Positions 1 to 9,028 of a stretch of 64,000 nucleotides of DNA are shown here, piece by piece (positions within the stretch are counted from its first letter, which is position 1; each line of letters opens with the position of its first letter). The notes beneath the pieces were generated by a model. It was not told where the DNA came from and made no database searches. It worked only from the letters and a program-made list of their open reading frames with translations. This stretch comes from Stappia sp. TSB10P1A (GTDB lineage Bacteria; Pseudomonadota; Alphaproteobacteria; Rhizobiales; Stappiaceae): positions 310,001-374,000 of the forward strand of contig NZ_FYAU01000024.1 of the NCBI RefSeq assembly GCF_900185725.1, written 5' to 3'. The position numbers and the translations under genes are program-made.

Positions 1-3000
1 CGGGTCTCCTCATCGGCAATCCCGCACAGGTCGAGTTCGCTCGGCGTCGGAACCGTGCCTTGGTAGGACTGGCGCACGTAGGTCTCGACGACGGGAAACC
101 GGGCGCTCAATATCGGATGCCGTTCGACGACCGTTGCCAGCGCCTTCCGGAACGCCTCGCGGTCCAGCGGTCCCGACAGCGGCATCGTCTGCCAGAGGTT
201 CAGGAAGGCAGGATTGACGGCGGCCCGGTGAACGAGCCAGAGATGACGTTGCAGCAAGGTCATCGGCACGTTCGCGGCCTCGAAGGACCCGTCGGGACGC
301 AGCGAGTTGCGGCGCGGTGCATGCTCCACCAGCCGTGCCAGGGCCTCCACGCTCGGCTGCTCGAACAGCGCGCGCAGGGGCAATTGCGTTTCGAAGCGGG
401 CATTGATACGGCCGATCAGCAACATGGCCGACATCGACGTGCCGCCACTCTCGAAGAAGTGGTCGTGCCGGCCGACCTCGCGGCCCAGCAGCTCTGTCAT
501 GATCTCGGCGATCGCCTGTTCGGTCGCGGTTTGCGGTGCGGCGGCAATCGGTTCAGGACGGCGCGTGTCCGGCGACAGGCGCGCCAGGTCGACCTTGCCG
601 TTGGGCGTCAGCGGAAACCGATCCACCCGCGTGAAAAAGCTCGGAACCATGAAATCGGGCAGCACCCCGGCAAGCTCGCTGCGAAGCCGTCGCGCGGTCA
701 CGGCCTCTAGCGCTCCGATCACATAGGCGACCAGGAAAAGGTTGCCGCCGTCGTCGCGGGAACCGGTCACGATGGCGTCTTCGACACCGTCGACGGCGAG
801 CAACGCCATCCGCACCTCGCCGGGTTCGATGCGATAGCCCCGGATCTTGAGCTGGTCGTCGCACCGGCCGACATAGACCAGTTCGCCCTCGCCTGTGTAA
901 TGGACGAGATCGCCGGTCCGGTACAGGCGCGCCTCCGGAATGCAGTCCGCGGCCGGGGCGGCGAACCGCTCCGCGGTAAGGTCCGGCCGGCCGAGATAGC
1001 CGCGTGCCAGGGTCTCGCCGGCAAGGAAGAGTTCGCCCGTCGCCCCCGGCGGCAGGGGCATGCCGGACGGGTCCAGCACATAGGCGCGGGTTCCGGCAAT
1101 CGGCGTGCCGATCGACGGGGGGCCGGTTCCTGTCCGCAATTTGCGCGTTGCATAGGTGGTCGCCTCGGTCGGCCCGTACAGATCATAGACCCTGGCCGCG
1201 CCGGTCCGGGCCTGGACCGCGTTCACCAGCTCGGTGCTCAGCGGTTCACCGGCGAGATTGACGGTCTGCAGGCCGGCGGGAAACCTCGCCCCCTGGACCG
1301 CCAGCAGCGTGCGCATGACCGAGGGCACGGTGTTGATCAGCGTCACTCGGTCGCGGCCGGGCAGGTCGAACAGGTCGAGAGGACTGTTGGCGAGAATGAC
1401 CGTGTGGCCGCCGCACAGGGGAACGAAGAGCTCGAAGACGGACAGATCGAAACACACCGAGGTTCCGGCGAGAACGCCGGCCAGTTCGCGCTCCGAATAG
1501 GCTTGACGCGCCCAATGGACCAGCGCGGCCGCTCCGCCATGGCGAATCTCGACGCCTTTCGGCCTGCCGGTGGACCCCGACGTATAGAGGACCCAGGCGA
1601 CATCGTTCGGCCCCGTGTCGGCGGACAGCTCCGACCACTCTGCCGGCGCCCCGCTGCGCAGGGCCGAGGGATCGAGCAGCGCGACATCGGACGGGACGTC
1701 GCCGGGAAGCCGATCCGGCAGGCAGATCATGACCCGGGCGCCGCTGTCTTCCAGCACGATGTGCCTGCGGTCCTGCGGATAGGCCGGATCGACCGGCACA
1801 TAGGCCGCGCCGACGGCCATGACCGCAAGCAGGGCGGCCACCAGTGTCGGTTCGCGCGGCAGGCATACCAGCACCGTGTCTCCCGGAGAGACCCCCAGCG
1901 CCAGCAGCCGCTCCGCCAGCGCCCTGGCGCGCAGGTCGAGCTCGCCATAGGTCACGGCGGCCGAGCCGTGCAGGATCGCGGTCGCTGTGGGCGCGCGCGC
2001 CGCTGCGCGCCGGACCATCTCCGGAATCAGGCTGTCGTCGGCAGCCTGGAAAAGCGGGTTCCAGTCCCGCAGGAGCTGGTCCAGTTCCTGCCGGGAGAGC
2101 ACCTGGGTCGCGCCGATTGCCTCGTCCGGACGGCTGGCCATGGCCTCCAGGACCAGGTGAAAACGGCGGGCCAACCCCTCGATGATGCGCCGCTCGTAGC
2201 GTCTGGGCGCAAAGTCGAAATGCCCGCTCAGGCCGCCGGTCGGCGCATGCTTGATCCACACTCCGAGGTCGGATTTCGCGCCGGTCGGAGCGTCTTCGAG
2301 ATAGGCGATCTCGAGCGGCCCGACCGAGACGGAGGCGGGCGCCTTCTCGCCGAACAGGAACATGACCTGGAACAGCGGCGCGCCGGCGTCGGACCGGTCG
2401 GGAGCCAGCGCTTCGACCAGCATGTCGAACGGCAGTTCCTGATGCTGATAGGCGGCAAGCGCGGTCTCCCGTTCGAGGGCGAGCACCTCGCGGTAGCTGT
2501 GCGACAAGGCAATCGGCGTGCGCAGCAAGAGCGTGTTGCCAAAATAGCCGATCAGGTTCTCGACATCCGGATGAACCCGCCGCATCGCCGGCGTGCCGAT
2601 AATGAAATCCCCGTCGCCGCCATAGCGGGCCAGGACGACCCGCAGCGCAGCGGCCAACAGCATGAACATGGTCGCGCCGGTCTCGCGGCACAGCGCCTCG
2701 AGCCGGCTCAGCGTGTCCTGGGCGACCGCGATCGGGACGGCCTCCACCTCGGCCAGGCCGTCGGCGGCGCCGTCCCGCCGCACCGGCAGGCGGATCGTGG
2801 CTGCCGCGCCGCGCAGGTGCCGGGTCCAGTATCCGAGCAATTCGTCGCGCCGGCTGCCGGTCAGCCGCTCGTGCTGCCAGGCCGCGAAATCGGCATATTG
2901 GATGGCAAGCTGCGGAAGATCCGGCTCCGTCCCCTGCGAAAGGGCGCTGTAGGCCGTCCACAGCTCGGTCAGAAACAGGTGATTGGACCAGCCGTCATAG

Positions 3001-3614
3001 ACGATGTGGTGCAGCCGGATGAGCACGTCGTGCCGCTCGGTGCCGACCTTGAACACATGCACCTCGAACGGCGGCCTTGCGCGCAGGTCCATGGGCCGCA
3101 GCATGAGCGCGTCCCGCCGCTCCCTGGAGATCTCGCCTGCGACCGCCGGCGGCCGGTCGGAGAGGTCGGTAATGTCCAGCGACAGCGGGCCGTCGTCGAT
3201 GATCTGGACGGGCCGGCCGTCGCGCTCGCCGAACCGCGTGCGCAAGCTCTCGTGCCGGCCGCGCACCCGCTCGAGCGCCGCGGCGAAGACGGCGGTGTCG
3301 AAGGGACCGGAGATCGTGAAGCCCACCGGGGCGCAATAGGCCGCGCTGTCGGGATCGAGCAGCCACAGGAACCACATCCGCATCTGGCCGCGCGACAGAC
3401 GCAGCGGCGCGCTCCGGTCGACCGCCAGTATCGGCTCGAGCCGGGTGGAGCGCGCCCGGTTGCACCACTCGATCAGTTCGGCCTTGTTGGCCCGCAGCCG
3501 TTCCGTCAGCTCCGGCGTCAAGGCGTTGCGGGGAGCTTCGTACCGGAGCCGTCCGCCATCGGCCCAGATCCGGATCTTCCGCTGTCTGAGGTCCCTGACA
3601 AGGTCTCCGATCAT
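1..3614 (-). CDS. NRPS, docking-C-A-T-C..., C-terminus beyond window
   Basis: The reading frame stays open from the ATG at 3614 to the left edge, about 1,204 codons, so the protein is incomplete. Residues 1-60 look like a TubC-type N-terminal docking domain. A condensation domain follows (about 70-490) with the intact motif HHIVYDG near residue 203. The adenylation domain spans about 520-1010, with YTSGSTGRPKG near 680. The carrier domain has FFESGGTS near 1055, and a second condensation domain starts near 1120 and runs out of the window. The pocket residues I read are D-L-F-N-N-A-L-T-Y, which I recall as a code listed for alanine (tentative). The start overlaps the stop of the upstream A-T gene by one base (TGATG), so the two are translationally coupled. 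The docking domain suggests that it accepts its substrate from another protein, most simply that A-T didomain. Confidence 0.93.
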   Translation of the reverse strand, partial: MIGDLVRDLRQRKIRIWADGGRLRYEAPRNALTPELTERLRANKAELIEWCNRARSTRLEPILAVDRSAPLRLSRGQMRMWFLWLLDPDSAAYCAPVGFTISGPFDTAVFAAALERVRGRHESLRTRFGERDGRPVQIIDDGPLSLDITDLSDRPPAVAGEISRERRDALMLRPMDLRARPPFEVHVFKVGTERHDVLIRLHHIVYDGWSNHLFLTELWTAYSALSQGTEPDLPQLAIQYADFAAWQHERLTGSRRDELLGYWTRHLRGAAATIRLPVRRDGAADGLAEVEAVPIAVAQDTLSRLEALCRETGATMFMLLAAALRVVLARYGGDGDFIIGTPAMRRVHPDVENLIGYFGNTLLLRTPIALSHSYREVLALERETALAAYQHQELPFDMLVEALAPDRSDAGAPLFQVMFLFGEKAPASVSVGPLEIAYLEDAPTGAKSDLGVWIKHAPTGGLSGHFDFAPRRYERRIIEGLARRFHLVLEAMASRPDEAIGATQVLSRQELDQLLRDWNPLFQAADDSLIPEMVRRAAARAPTATAILHGSAAVTYGELDLRARALAERLLALGVSPGDTVLVCLPREPTLVAALLAVMAVGAAYVPVDPAYPQDRRHIVLEDSGARVMICLPDRLPGDVPSDVALLDPSALRSGAPAEWSELSADTGPNDVAWVLYTSGSTGRPKGVEIRHGGAAALVHWARQAYSERELAGVLAGTSVCFDLSVFELFVPLCGGHTVILANSPLDLFDLPGRDRVTLINTVPSVMRTLLAVQGARFPAGLQTVNLAGEPLSTELVNAVQARTGAARVYDLYGPTEATTYATRKLRTGTGPPSIGTPIAGTRAYVLDPSGMPLPPGATGELFLAGETLARGYLGRPDLTAERFAAPAADCIPEARLYRTGDLVHYTGEGELVYVGRCDDQLKIRGYRIEPGEVRMALLAVDGVEDAIVTGSRDDGGNLFLVAYVIGALEAVTARRLRSELAGVLPDFMVPSFFTRVDRFPLTPNGKVDLARLSPDTRRPEPIAAAPQTATEQAIAEIMTELLGREVGRHDHFFESGGTSMSAMLLIGRINARFETQLPLRALFEQPSVEALARLVEHAPRRNSLRPDGSFEAANVPMTLLQRHLWLVHRAAVNPAFLNLWQTMPLSGPLDREAFRKALATVVERHPILSARFPVVETYVRQSYQGTVPTPSELDLCGIADEET

Positions 3615-5464
3615 CAGATGACCCCCTGTTCGGTATCCTGCTCGCGGTCACCGGGCATGTCCGAGATCGCGCGCAGCACGTCGACCTCTTCCGCGATCTT
3701 GCGGATGGTCTGCAACCGGAAGAACCGCTCCAGCGGCAACTCGACGCCCAAGGCATCGCGGATCTTGATGAGGCAGTTCGCCGCCCGGTTCGAATAGCCG
3801 CCGAGATCGAAGAAATTGTCCGTCACGCCGATCGGGCTGACGAGAAGGATCTGCTCCCAGATCGCGCGAATGGCGTCCTCGGTCGGCGTGGCGGGCGCGA
3901 CGCAGGGCGTCGCAAGCGACCGGGCGGTCACCGGATCGGGCAGCGCGCGCCGGTCCAGCTTGCCGTTGGCGGTCGTCGGCAGCGTGTCGAGGAAGCTGAT
4001 CGTCGAGGGGATGAACTCGGCCGGCAGCAGCGTGCCGACATGCTGCCGCAACTCCGCCGCGCTCGCCTCGCTGCCCTTCGCGACGACATAGGCGGACAGC
4101 ACCGTTTCGCCGCCGATGTCGCGCGGGGCGACGGCGCAGGTCCGGACGCCCGGATGGGTCAGCAGCACCGCCTCGACCTCTTCCGGTTCGATCCGGTGGC
4201 CCCGGATCTGCACCTGATTGTCGATCCGGCCGAGCAAGTGGATCGAGCCGTCGGCAAGGCGCCTGGCAAGGTCGCCGGTCCGGTAGACCAGGGCCTCGCC
4301 GAGCCGGGGCATGGCGCGAAACTGCCTCGCGGTCTGGTCCGGGCGCTCGATATACCCCGTCGAGACGCCGTCGCCGGCGATCGCGATCTCGCCCGTCTCG
4401 CCGTCGGCGACAGGCTCGCCCACCGCGTCGAGCAGGTAGACCCTGCGGTTGGACAGCGGCGTTCCGACCGGAACGATCGGCAGGTCGGGCAGCGGCAGCC
4501 GGGCTTCGTGGCACAGCGCGGAATGGGTCTCCGAGCAGCCATACAGGTTCAGCAGGCTGATGCCCGGATAGCGGTCGAGCAGGCGCTGCGCCAGGCTGGT
4601 GTGCAACGGCTCGCCGACGGTGATGATCATCGTCAGCGCGGCGGGAAGCCCGCCGGCGCCGGGCGCGGCATCGAGCAACGCCCGCAGCAGGGTCGGCACG
4701 AGCAGCAGCCGCGTCACCCGTTGCCGCGCAAGGAACGCGATCAGCGCATGGGGATCGCGGCTGGCGTCCTCGGGCGCGAGCGCGACCGGCACGCCGCGCA
4801 GAAGGGCGCCGAACACCTCCCAGACCGAGACGATGAAATTGAGCGTGGTGCGGTGACAGAACCGCTCGTCCGGTCCGAACGGATAGCTCGCCCAGAGCCA
4901 CGACAGCATGACCACCGTCGACCGGTGCGGCGAGGCGACACCCTTCGGTTTGCCGGTGGAGCCGGACGTGTAGACGACGAAACATCCATCGTCGGGCGAA
5001 TTGTCGACGGCAGGGGGCGTGCCGCTGCATTCCGCGATCGCGCCGGCGTCGCGGTCGAGGCAAACGCGATCGACGCCGTCGGGCAGGAGGTGGGCGAAGC
5101 GGGTCGCCGTCACCGCGCACTCGATGGCAGTGTCGCTCGCGATGAAGGCAAGGCGCGCGGGCGGGTAGGTCGGGTCGAGCGGCACATAGGCAGCGCCCGC
5201 CTTCATCACGGCGAGGGCGGCGATGATCGAGTCCGGCGAGCGGGCAAGGCAGATCCCGACCCGTGAGCCCCGCCCAACCCCGCGTGCGGCAAGATGGTTG
5301 GCCAGCCGGTTGGCACGCCGGTCGAGGTCGCGAAAGCTCGTCTGCCCGTCGTCATGCAGCAGCGCAGGGGCATCGGGCGTCGCGACGGCCTGCTGCTCGA
5401 ACAGCCGGTGGAGCGCCTGGTGCGGATAGGCGGCCCTGTCGGCGTGTCCGACATCCTGTGTCAT
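3614..5464 (-). CDS. Stand-alone NRPS A-T didomain, atypical loading module
   Basis: This 616-aa protein has one adenylation domain (about 30-510) and one carrier domain (FFDLGGYS near residue 545) and no condensation domain, as expected of a loading module. The core motifs are present: YTSGSTGKPKG near 167, YRTGD, and NGKLDRRAL at the end of the A domain. The A4 region reads NFIVSVWEVF, so the position normally held by Asp235, which binds the alpha-amino group, is Ile. The A5 motif is NLYGCSETH instead of the usual YGPTE. This points to an acyl, aryl, hydroxy or keto acid, or another substrate without a free alpha-amine. The ATG overlaps the stop of the upstream TrpA-like gene (ATGA), and the stop overlaps the next NRPS start. 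Function as a loader is inferred from the domain order. Confidence 0.93.
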   Translation of the reverse strand: MTQDVGHADRAAYPHQALHRLFEQQAVATPDAPALLHDDGQTSFRDLDRRANRLANHLAARGVGRGSRVGICLARSPDSIIAALAVMKAGAAYVPLDPTYPPARLAFIASDTAIECAVTATRFAHLLPDGVDRVCLDRDAGAIAECSGTPPAVDNSPDDGCFVVYTSGSTGKPKGVASPHRSTVVMLSWLWASYPFGPDERFCHRTTLNFIVSVWEVFGALLRGVPVALAPEDASRDPHALIAFLARQRVTRLLLVPTLLRALLDAAPGAGGLPAALTMIITVGEPLHTSLAQRLLDRYPGISLLNLYGCSETHSALCHEARLPLPDLPIVPVGTPLSNRRVYLLDAVGEPVADGETGEIAIAGDGVSTGYIERPDQTARQFRAMPRLGEALVYRTGDLARRLADGSIHLLGRIDNQVQIRGHRIEPEEVEAVLLTHPGVRTCAVAPRDIGGETVLSAYVVAKGSEASAAELRQHVGTLLPAEFIPSTISFLDTLPTTANGKLDRRALPDPVTARSLATPCVAPATPTEDAIRAIWEQILLVSPIGVTDNFFDLGGYSNRAANCLIKIRDALGVELPLERFFRLQTIRKIAEEVDVLRAISDMPGDREQDTEQGVI

Positions 5465-6231
5465 GCGGTCCCCTCCGCGGCATCGCTCAAGGCGCCGTAA
5501 AAGGCTGCGACCGCATCGACGCCTTGCGTGAAGCGGTCCAGCAGGGCCGTGCCGACGGCGACGGCATCCAGCGTGTCGATGGCGGCCAGCGCGCGAACCT
5601 GGTCCGGCTCGCGGATCCCGAACCCGGCCATGACGAAGAGATCCTCCCGGCAGGCCTTGAGCCGTTCGCTCGCCGCGCGCACCACGCCGGTGCCGACGGC
5701 GGTTCCCGCGGTCGTGTCGGCGCATTTCAGGTAGACGATGGCGCCGGGCGGCGCCGTCCGGCCGATGTCGCCCGCCTTTGCCGCGGACAGGCCGTCGGCC
5801 TCGGCGATGGTCACCAGGCCGATCCCGTGGCGCGCGGCCTCGTCCGCCCAGCAGGTCTGCGTCTCGGGCTCCCATTCCAGCATGATGTGATCGACCGCCC
5901 CCGCCAGCCGCGCCAGCAGCGCCGCGCGCCCCTGGGTCCCGGCGCTGCCCTCGTAGACGACGGCAACGTTCGGCCGGTATCGGGCGGCCACCTGCAGGAC
6001 GGCGCCGAGATCGGCATCGGAGCCGGCGAGAGCCCGTGCGATCGCCTCGTTTGTGCGAAAGGACCACCTGTCGGAGGGAAGGGCGAATTCGAAGGAGGCC
6101 GGCTGCCGGTCGGCAATTCGTTCGAGGGCCTCGCGATAGCCCGCATTGCTCGGCCAGCCCGGCACGGTAAACGGCACCAACCCGAGGCGCGCGCCCGGCA
6201 TCCGCAAGGGGGGCGAGCGGGGGACCATCAT
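5461..6231 (-). CDS. TrpA-like TIM-barrel protein
   Basis: This 256-aa protein resembles the alpha subunit of tryptophan synthase, which cleaves indole-3-glycerol phosphate. Visible matches are an N-terminal GLVPFTVPGWPS segment (compare the TrpA IPFITAGDP start), FEFALPSDR in place of the catalytic-Glu loop, and AGFGIREPDQV near residue 205, the usual phosphate-binding GFGI segment. In my hand alignment the first catalytic acid (Glu49 of TrpA) is kept, but the second (Asp60) is not obvious. There is no trpB beside it. It overlaps the HAD gene upstream and the A-T gene downstream by four bases each, so it belongs to the NRPS operon. A role in making or cleaving an unusual starter acid is inference. 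Confidence 0.8.
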   Translation of the reverse strand: MMVPRSPPLRMPGARLGLVPFTVPGWPSNAGYREALERIADRQPASFEFALPSDRWSFRTNEAIARALAGSDADLGAVLQVAARYRPNVAVVYEGSAGTQGRAALLARLAGAVDHIMLEWEPETQTCWADEAARHGIGLVTIAEADGLSAAKAGDIGRTAPPGAIVYLKCADTTAGTAVGTGVVRAASERLKACREDLFVMAGFGIREPDQVRALAAIDTLDAVAVGTALLDRFTQGVDAVAAFYGALSDAAEGTA

Positions 6232-6908
6232 CCCCGCCCGAGGTCGCCGAGAAGCGCCGGAAGGTCGCGCAGGGTCGCGATCGTCCTGTCGGCCAGCACC
6301 CGGGTGCCCGGCGCAAGATGGGCGCCGCCGACCGCGATGCAGAACGTGCCGGCGGCATGGGCCGACGTGACGCCGGGTTCCGAATCCTCCACCACCAGGA
6401 TGTTGCGCGGATCGGTGCCGAACGCGCGCGCGGCGCTGAGATAGATGTCCGGGGCAGGCTTTGGCCGCGCGACGTCATCCCGACTCAGCGTCAGGTCGAA
6501 AAACCCCGCCAGTTCGAACCGCGCCAGGAAGGCGTCCAACTCGGCGCGGGTTGCGCTGGTCGCGATGCCCAGACGCGAGACACGGCTCCGTACATCTGCC
6601 AGCACCTCATGGACACCGTCGAACAGGCTGCCGTCCTCTTCCCACATGCGGGCGTAGAGGGCCTCCTTTTCGGCATACATGGTCTCCTGACGGGCCGTGC
6701 TCAGTCCGAACTGCCGGGCGATGGCCGGAAAATAGTCTTTCGGGTGCCGGCCGACGACCTGCCGATCGATCTCGGAGCCGAACCGGTATCCATGACTGGC
6801 GAACACTTGTCGCAAAGACTTCAGATTGATGGGTTCTGAATCCGCAAGAACGCCATCCTTGTCAAACACAACGGCGACGATGCCTTCGAGGCTTGAACGC
6901 TGCGTCAT
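6228..6908 (-). CDS. HAD-family phosphatase
   Basis: This is a HAD-superfamily hydrolase of the phosphoglycolate-phosphatase or beta-phosphoglucomutase type, about 226 aa. The nucleophile motif is VVFDKDGVLADSE near the N-terminus. The second motif (Thr/Ser) is probably in LGIATSAT, and the acidic motif is VVEDSEPGV near residue 170. The cap lies between motifs 1 and 2. I chose the ATG at 6908; a TTG at 6920 in the same frame would add MSDL. It is the first gene of the leftward operon, and its stop overlaps the start of the TrpA-like gene (ATGA). It may remove phosphate from an intermediate of a starter unit made together with the TrpA-like protein; nothing in the sequence fixes the substrate. 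Confidence 0.88.
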   Translation of the reverse strand: MTQRSSLEGIVAVVFDKDGVLADSEPINLKSLRQVFASHGYRFGSEIDRQVVGRHPKDYFPAIARQFGLSTARQETMYAEKEALYARMWEEDGSLFDGVHEVLADVRSRVSRLGIATSATRAELDAFLARFELAGFFDLTLSRDDVARPKPAPDIYLSAARAFGTDPRNILVVEDSEPGVTSAHAAGTFCIAVGGAHLAPGTRVLADRTIATLRDLPALLGDLGRG

Positions 6909-6980
6909 CAGATCACTCAATCAAATCGGCGCGTTGAGAGAAATGGCTTGCGGGCTCTTTTTGGCCTAATGTCGGCCGGC

Positions 6981-7146
6981 CTAGTGTGGGGAATTTGAAA
7001 TACGCCCTGTTCTCGGCAGAAACCGTAGAAGCGTCGTTCAATTTCGAAAACCACACTAGAAACAAAAACTTGCTAGTCCCCCTCTCGAATCTGAAGTTCG
7101 TTGAGAGCGTGCTGCGACCTGTGACGAACTTCAGGTTCGCAAGAGA
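6981..7146. repeat. Two-hairpin intergenic repeat, copy A
   Basis: A stretch of about 165 bp recurs in the same orientation at 39175-39340. It holds two inverted repeats. The first pairs CTAGTGTGG at 6981 with CCACACTAG ending at 7059. The second pairs a 16-base arm at 7086-7101 with 7124-7139 around a 22-base loop; the single non-Watson-Crick pair would be G-U in RNA. Copy B keeps both structures and the same loop length. The copy sits in the gap between the leftward HAD gene and the rightward cupin gene. It could be a dispersed structured element or a shared control region. Confidence 0.8.
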
Positions 7147-7176
7147 AGTGTATCACCGAAAAAACCGAAAAGTACA

Positions 7177-7195
7177 GGATTATGGTGCATAATCC
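7177..7195. promoter_or_regulatory. Candidate operator upstream of cupin gene
   Basis: Perfect 8-bp arms GGATTATG and CATAATCC flank GTG. The site lies about 90 bp before the cupin start, in an AT-rich part of the intergenic region. A dimeric regulator is plausible; no regulator gene is next to it. Confidence 0.4.
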
Positions 7196-7286
7196 GATTT
7201 GCTAAACCTTGACGTGTCGCGCGGCGCGCTGCGGCACGGCGCCTCGTGCTGGCGCCGGGGCCGACCGCGCAGAATGGAGAACCCCG

Positions 7287-7820
7287 ATGTCGAACCCACC
7301 CGCACCGCGCCGGGGTCCTGTCCTGAATATCGACGAGGCCGAGGAGTGCGAGTCCGCCAGCGGCGACCACTGGGGCGGCACCTACAAGGTCCTGACGCCC
7401 TATATGGAAGACAATGGCGGCGAGCTCTGCGCCAATCTCAGCCGGATGCCGCCGGGGCGGGTGGGCTGTCCGCACCACTATCACATGCTGGACGACGAAC
7501 TGTTCTTCGTCGTCGCGGGGACCGGCCTGCTGCGCTATGGCGACGACTGCTATCCGATCCGTCCCGGCGACATGATTTCCTGCCCGGCCGGCACCCGCAC
7601 CGCCCACCAGATCGCGAACACGGGCAAGGAAGACCTCGTCTATATCGGCATCGGACGCAACAGCGCCAACGAGGTCTGCGTCTTTCCCGACAGCGGCAAG
7701 ATCCATATCCGCGGCCTGAAACTGAAAGGCCGGCTCGCGGAAACGGAGTTCATGGACGGCGAGCCGGAACCGCCCCTGATCCTGACGATGACGGGCGGCG
7801 AGTCCACTGGGACGGACTGA
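7287..7820 (+). CDS. Cupin-domain protein
   Basis: This is a 177-aa single-cupin protein. Motif 1 is GCPHHYHMLDDELFFVVAG, with the His pair and Glu that bind metal. Motif 2 is PGDMISCPAGTRTAHQIAN, with the third His. The start is the ATG at 7287, preceded by TGGAGA; an upstream ATG at 7209 would add an unconserved arginine-rich leader. It is followed after 53 bp by a 378-aa gene of unknown function on the same strand, so the two probably form an operon. The substrate is unknown. In an NRPS cluster it may be a tailoring enzyme or isomerase, or a sensor. Confidence 0.88.
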   Translation: MSNPPAPRRGPVLNIDEAEECESASGDHWGGTYKVLTPYMEDNGGELCANLSRMPPGRVGCPHHYHMLDDELFFVVAGTGLLRYGDDCYPIRPGDMISCPAGTRTAHQIANTGKEDLVYIGIGRNSANEVCVFPDSGKIHIRGLKLKGRLAETEFMDGEPEPPLILTMTGGESTGTD

Positions 7821-7873
7821 CGCCGGCGCAGGTGGCTTCAGACCCTTCCGCCCGCGCGCAGTGGAGCGATTCG

Positions 7874-9010
7874 ATGGACAGCGATGGCAAGCTTGCAGGC
7901 GAGATCTTCCGCTACCCCTTTCTGGAGACCGCGCTGCCGGGCTTTTGCGAATATCTGATCGACGAGGACGGCCGGCCGCTGGCCGAAGCCAATGCGTCCG
8001 CCGGCCTCCTGCACGGCGTCGAGTTGCGGTTCGAAACGTGCCCCTATCCGGGCTCGCGCCTCGGCGCGCCGATGAACGTCTCGGCGCTCCGGCAGGTGAC
8101 GTCGTGCTGGGCGGAGTGCCTGGAGGATTTCGACGCCTTGCGCGCGATCTACATGCAGTCCTTTCCGATGGAGATGAACTATCTGCTGCTGTCGCGGCTC
8201 GGGAATTTCCTGACCACCGTGCCGGGGTTTCTCGCGCGCAGGAAGGCCTTTGCGTGGAACGCGGTGCCGCGCCGGCTGAGCGCGCTGTTCAAGGTGGCGC
8301 AGGGCCTGTACCTGACCGCCAATGCGGTCATGCTCGCCGGTCCGCCGGAGGTCGCTTTCGAGCCGGCGCGGGTGGACGATGTCCTGAAGGCGACGGAGGA
8401 GCGCGGCATCTATCTGAACGAGGGCAGGGTCTGCGCCGGCTCGCCGGCGATGATCCGGGCTTTCGTCGACCGCGCCATCAGCGGTCGCAAGACGGGGGCC
8501 GGGGCGCCGCCGGACGCGAGCCGACTGGCGGGGGCAGCGCCCCAGGCGGCCCTTCACTACTGCGAGCTGACGACCCAGGCGCAAATGGCGAAATGGGTGT
8601 TCGATGCGTATCTGGACGATGTCCTCGGATTGACCGATCCGGGATCGGACAACCTGTCCCACCAGTCCCTGCAATCGCTCAACCGGCAATCGGGCTTGCG
8701 GCTCGCGCCGCCGGGCGAGGGAGCCGGCCGGATCCCGCTCGACCGGCTCCTTCCGCTGATGAAGACGGATACGCCCGAGGCAAGGGCGGCGGCGCGCCGG
8801 GCCGCGGATCTCACCGTCCAGTACGCCGGCTATCTGACAGCGCGGCAGACGCGGGTGAACGCCGCGCTCGGCACCGGCGAACCCGGCCGGTTTTCCTGGC
8901 GGGCGCATATGGCGGCTGTCGGGCACCATGCGGCGAGCGAGCGGTTCGACAGGCTCGAACGGCTTGTCGATATGCGCAAGTTCGCGGAGCTCGTCGACGC
9001 GGCCGTCTGA
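7874..9010 (+). CDS. Protein of unknown function, 378 aa
   Basis: I do not recognise this family. The protein has no signal peptide and no clear nucleotide- or metal-binding motif. It looks mostly helical, with a moderately hydrophobic segment near residues 125-160 (FKVAQGLYLTANAVMLAG) that is too polar at its edges to be a sure membrane helix. A LSHQSLQSLNRQSG stretch lies near residue 260. The start is the ATG at 7874, preceded by GGAG nine bases upstream. It follows the cupin gene and ends 18 bp before the stop of the convergent AspH-type gene. Its place inside the NRPS cluster suggests a biosynthetic role, possibly a new tailoring enzyme, but that is only context. Confidence 0.85.
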   Translation: MDSDGKLAGEIFRYPFLETALPGFCEYLIDEDGRPLAEANASAGLLHGVELRFETCPYPGSRLGAPMNVSALRQVTSCWAECLEDFDALRAIYMQSFPMEMNYLLLSRLGNFLTTVPGFLARRKAFAWNAVPRRLSALFKVAQGLYLTANAVMLAGPPEVAFEPARVDDVLKATEERGIYLNEGRVCAGSPAMIRAFVDRAISGRKTGAGAPPDASRLAGAAPQAALHYCELTTQAQMAKWVFDAYLDDVLGLTDPGSDNLSHQSLQSLNRQSGLRLAPPGEGAGRIPLDRLLPLMKTDTPEARAAARRAADLTVQYAGYLTARQTRVNAALGTGEPGRFSWRAHMAAVGHHAASERFDRLERLVDMRKFAELVDAAV

Positions 9011-9028
9011 GGACCGCCGCCGGCCCGG

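Noticed and set aside
900-3797. Long plus-strand open frame opposite the leftward NRPS gene
   Set aside because: The opposite strand gives a clean C-A-T-C synthetase with all core motifs in one frame.
6986-7192. 68-aa frame inside repeat copy A
   Set aside because: The frame is not kept in copy B, while the hairpins are.
7209-7286. Earlier start for the cupin gene
   Set aside because: It would add an Arg-rich unconserved leader; the ATG at 7287 has its own ribosome site.
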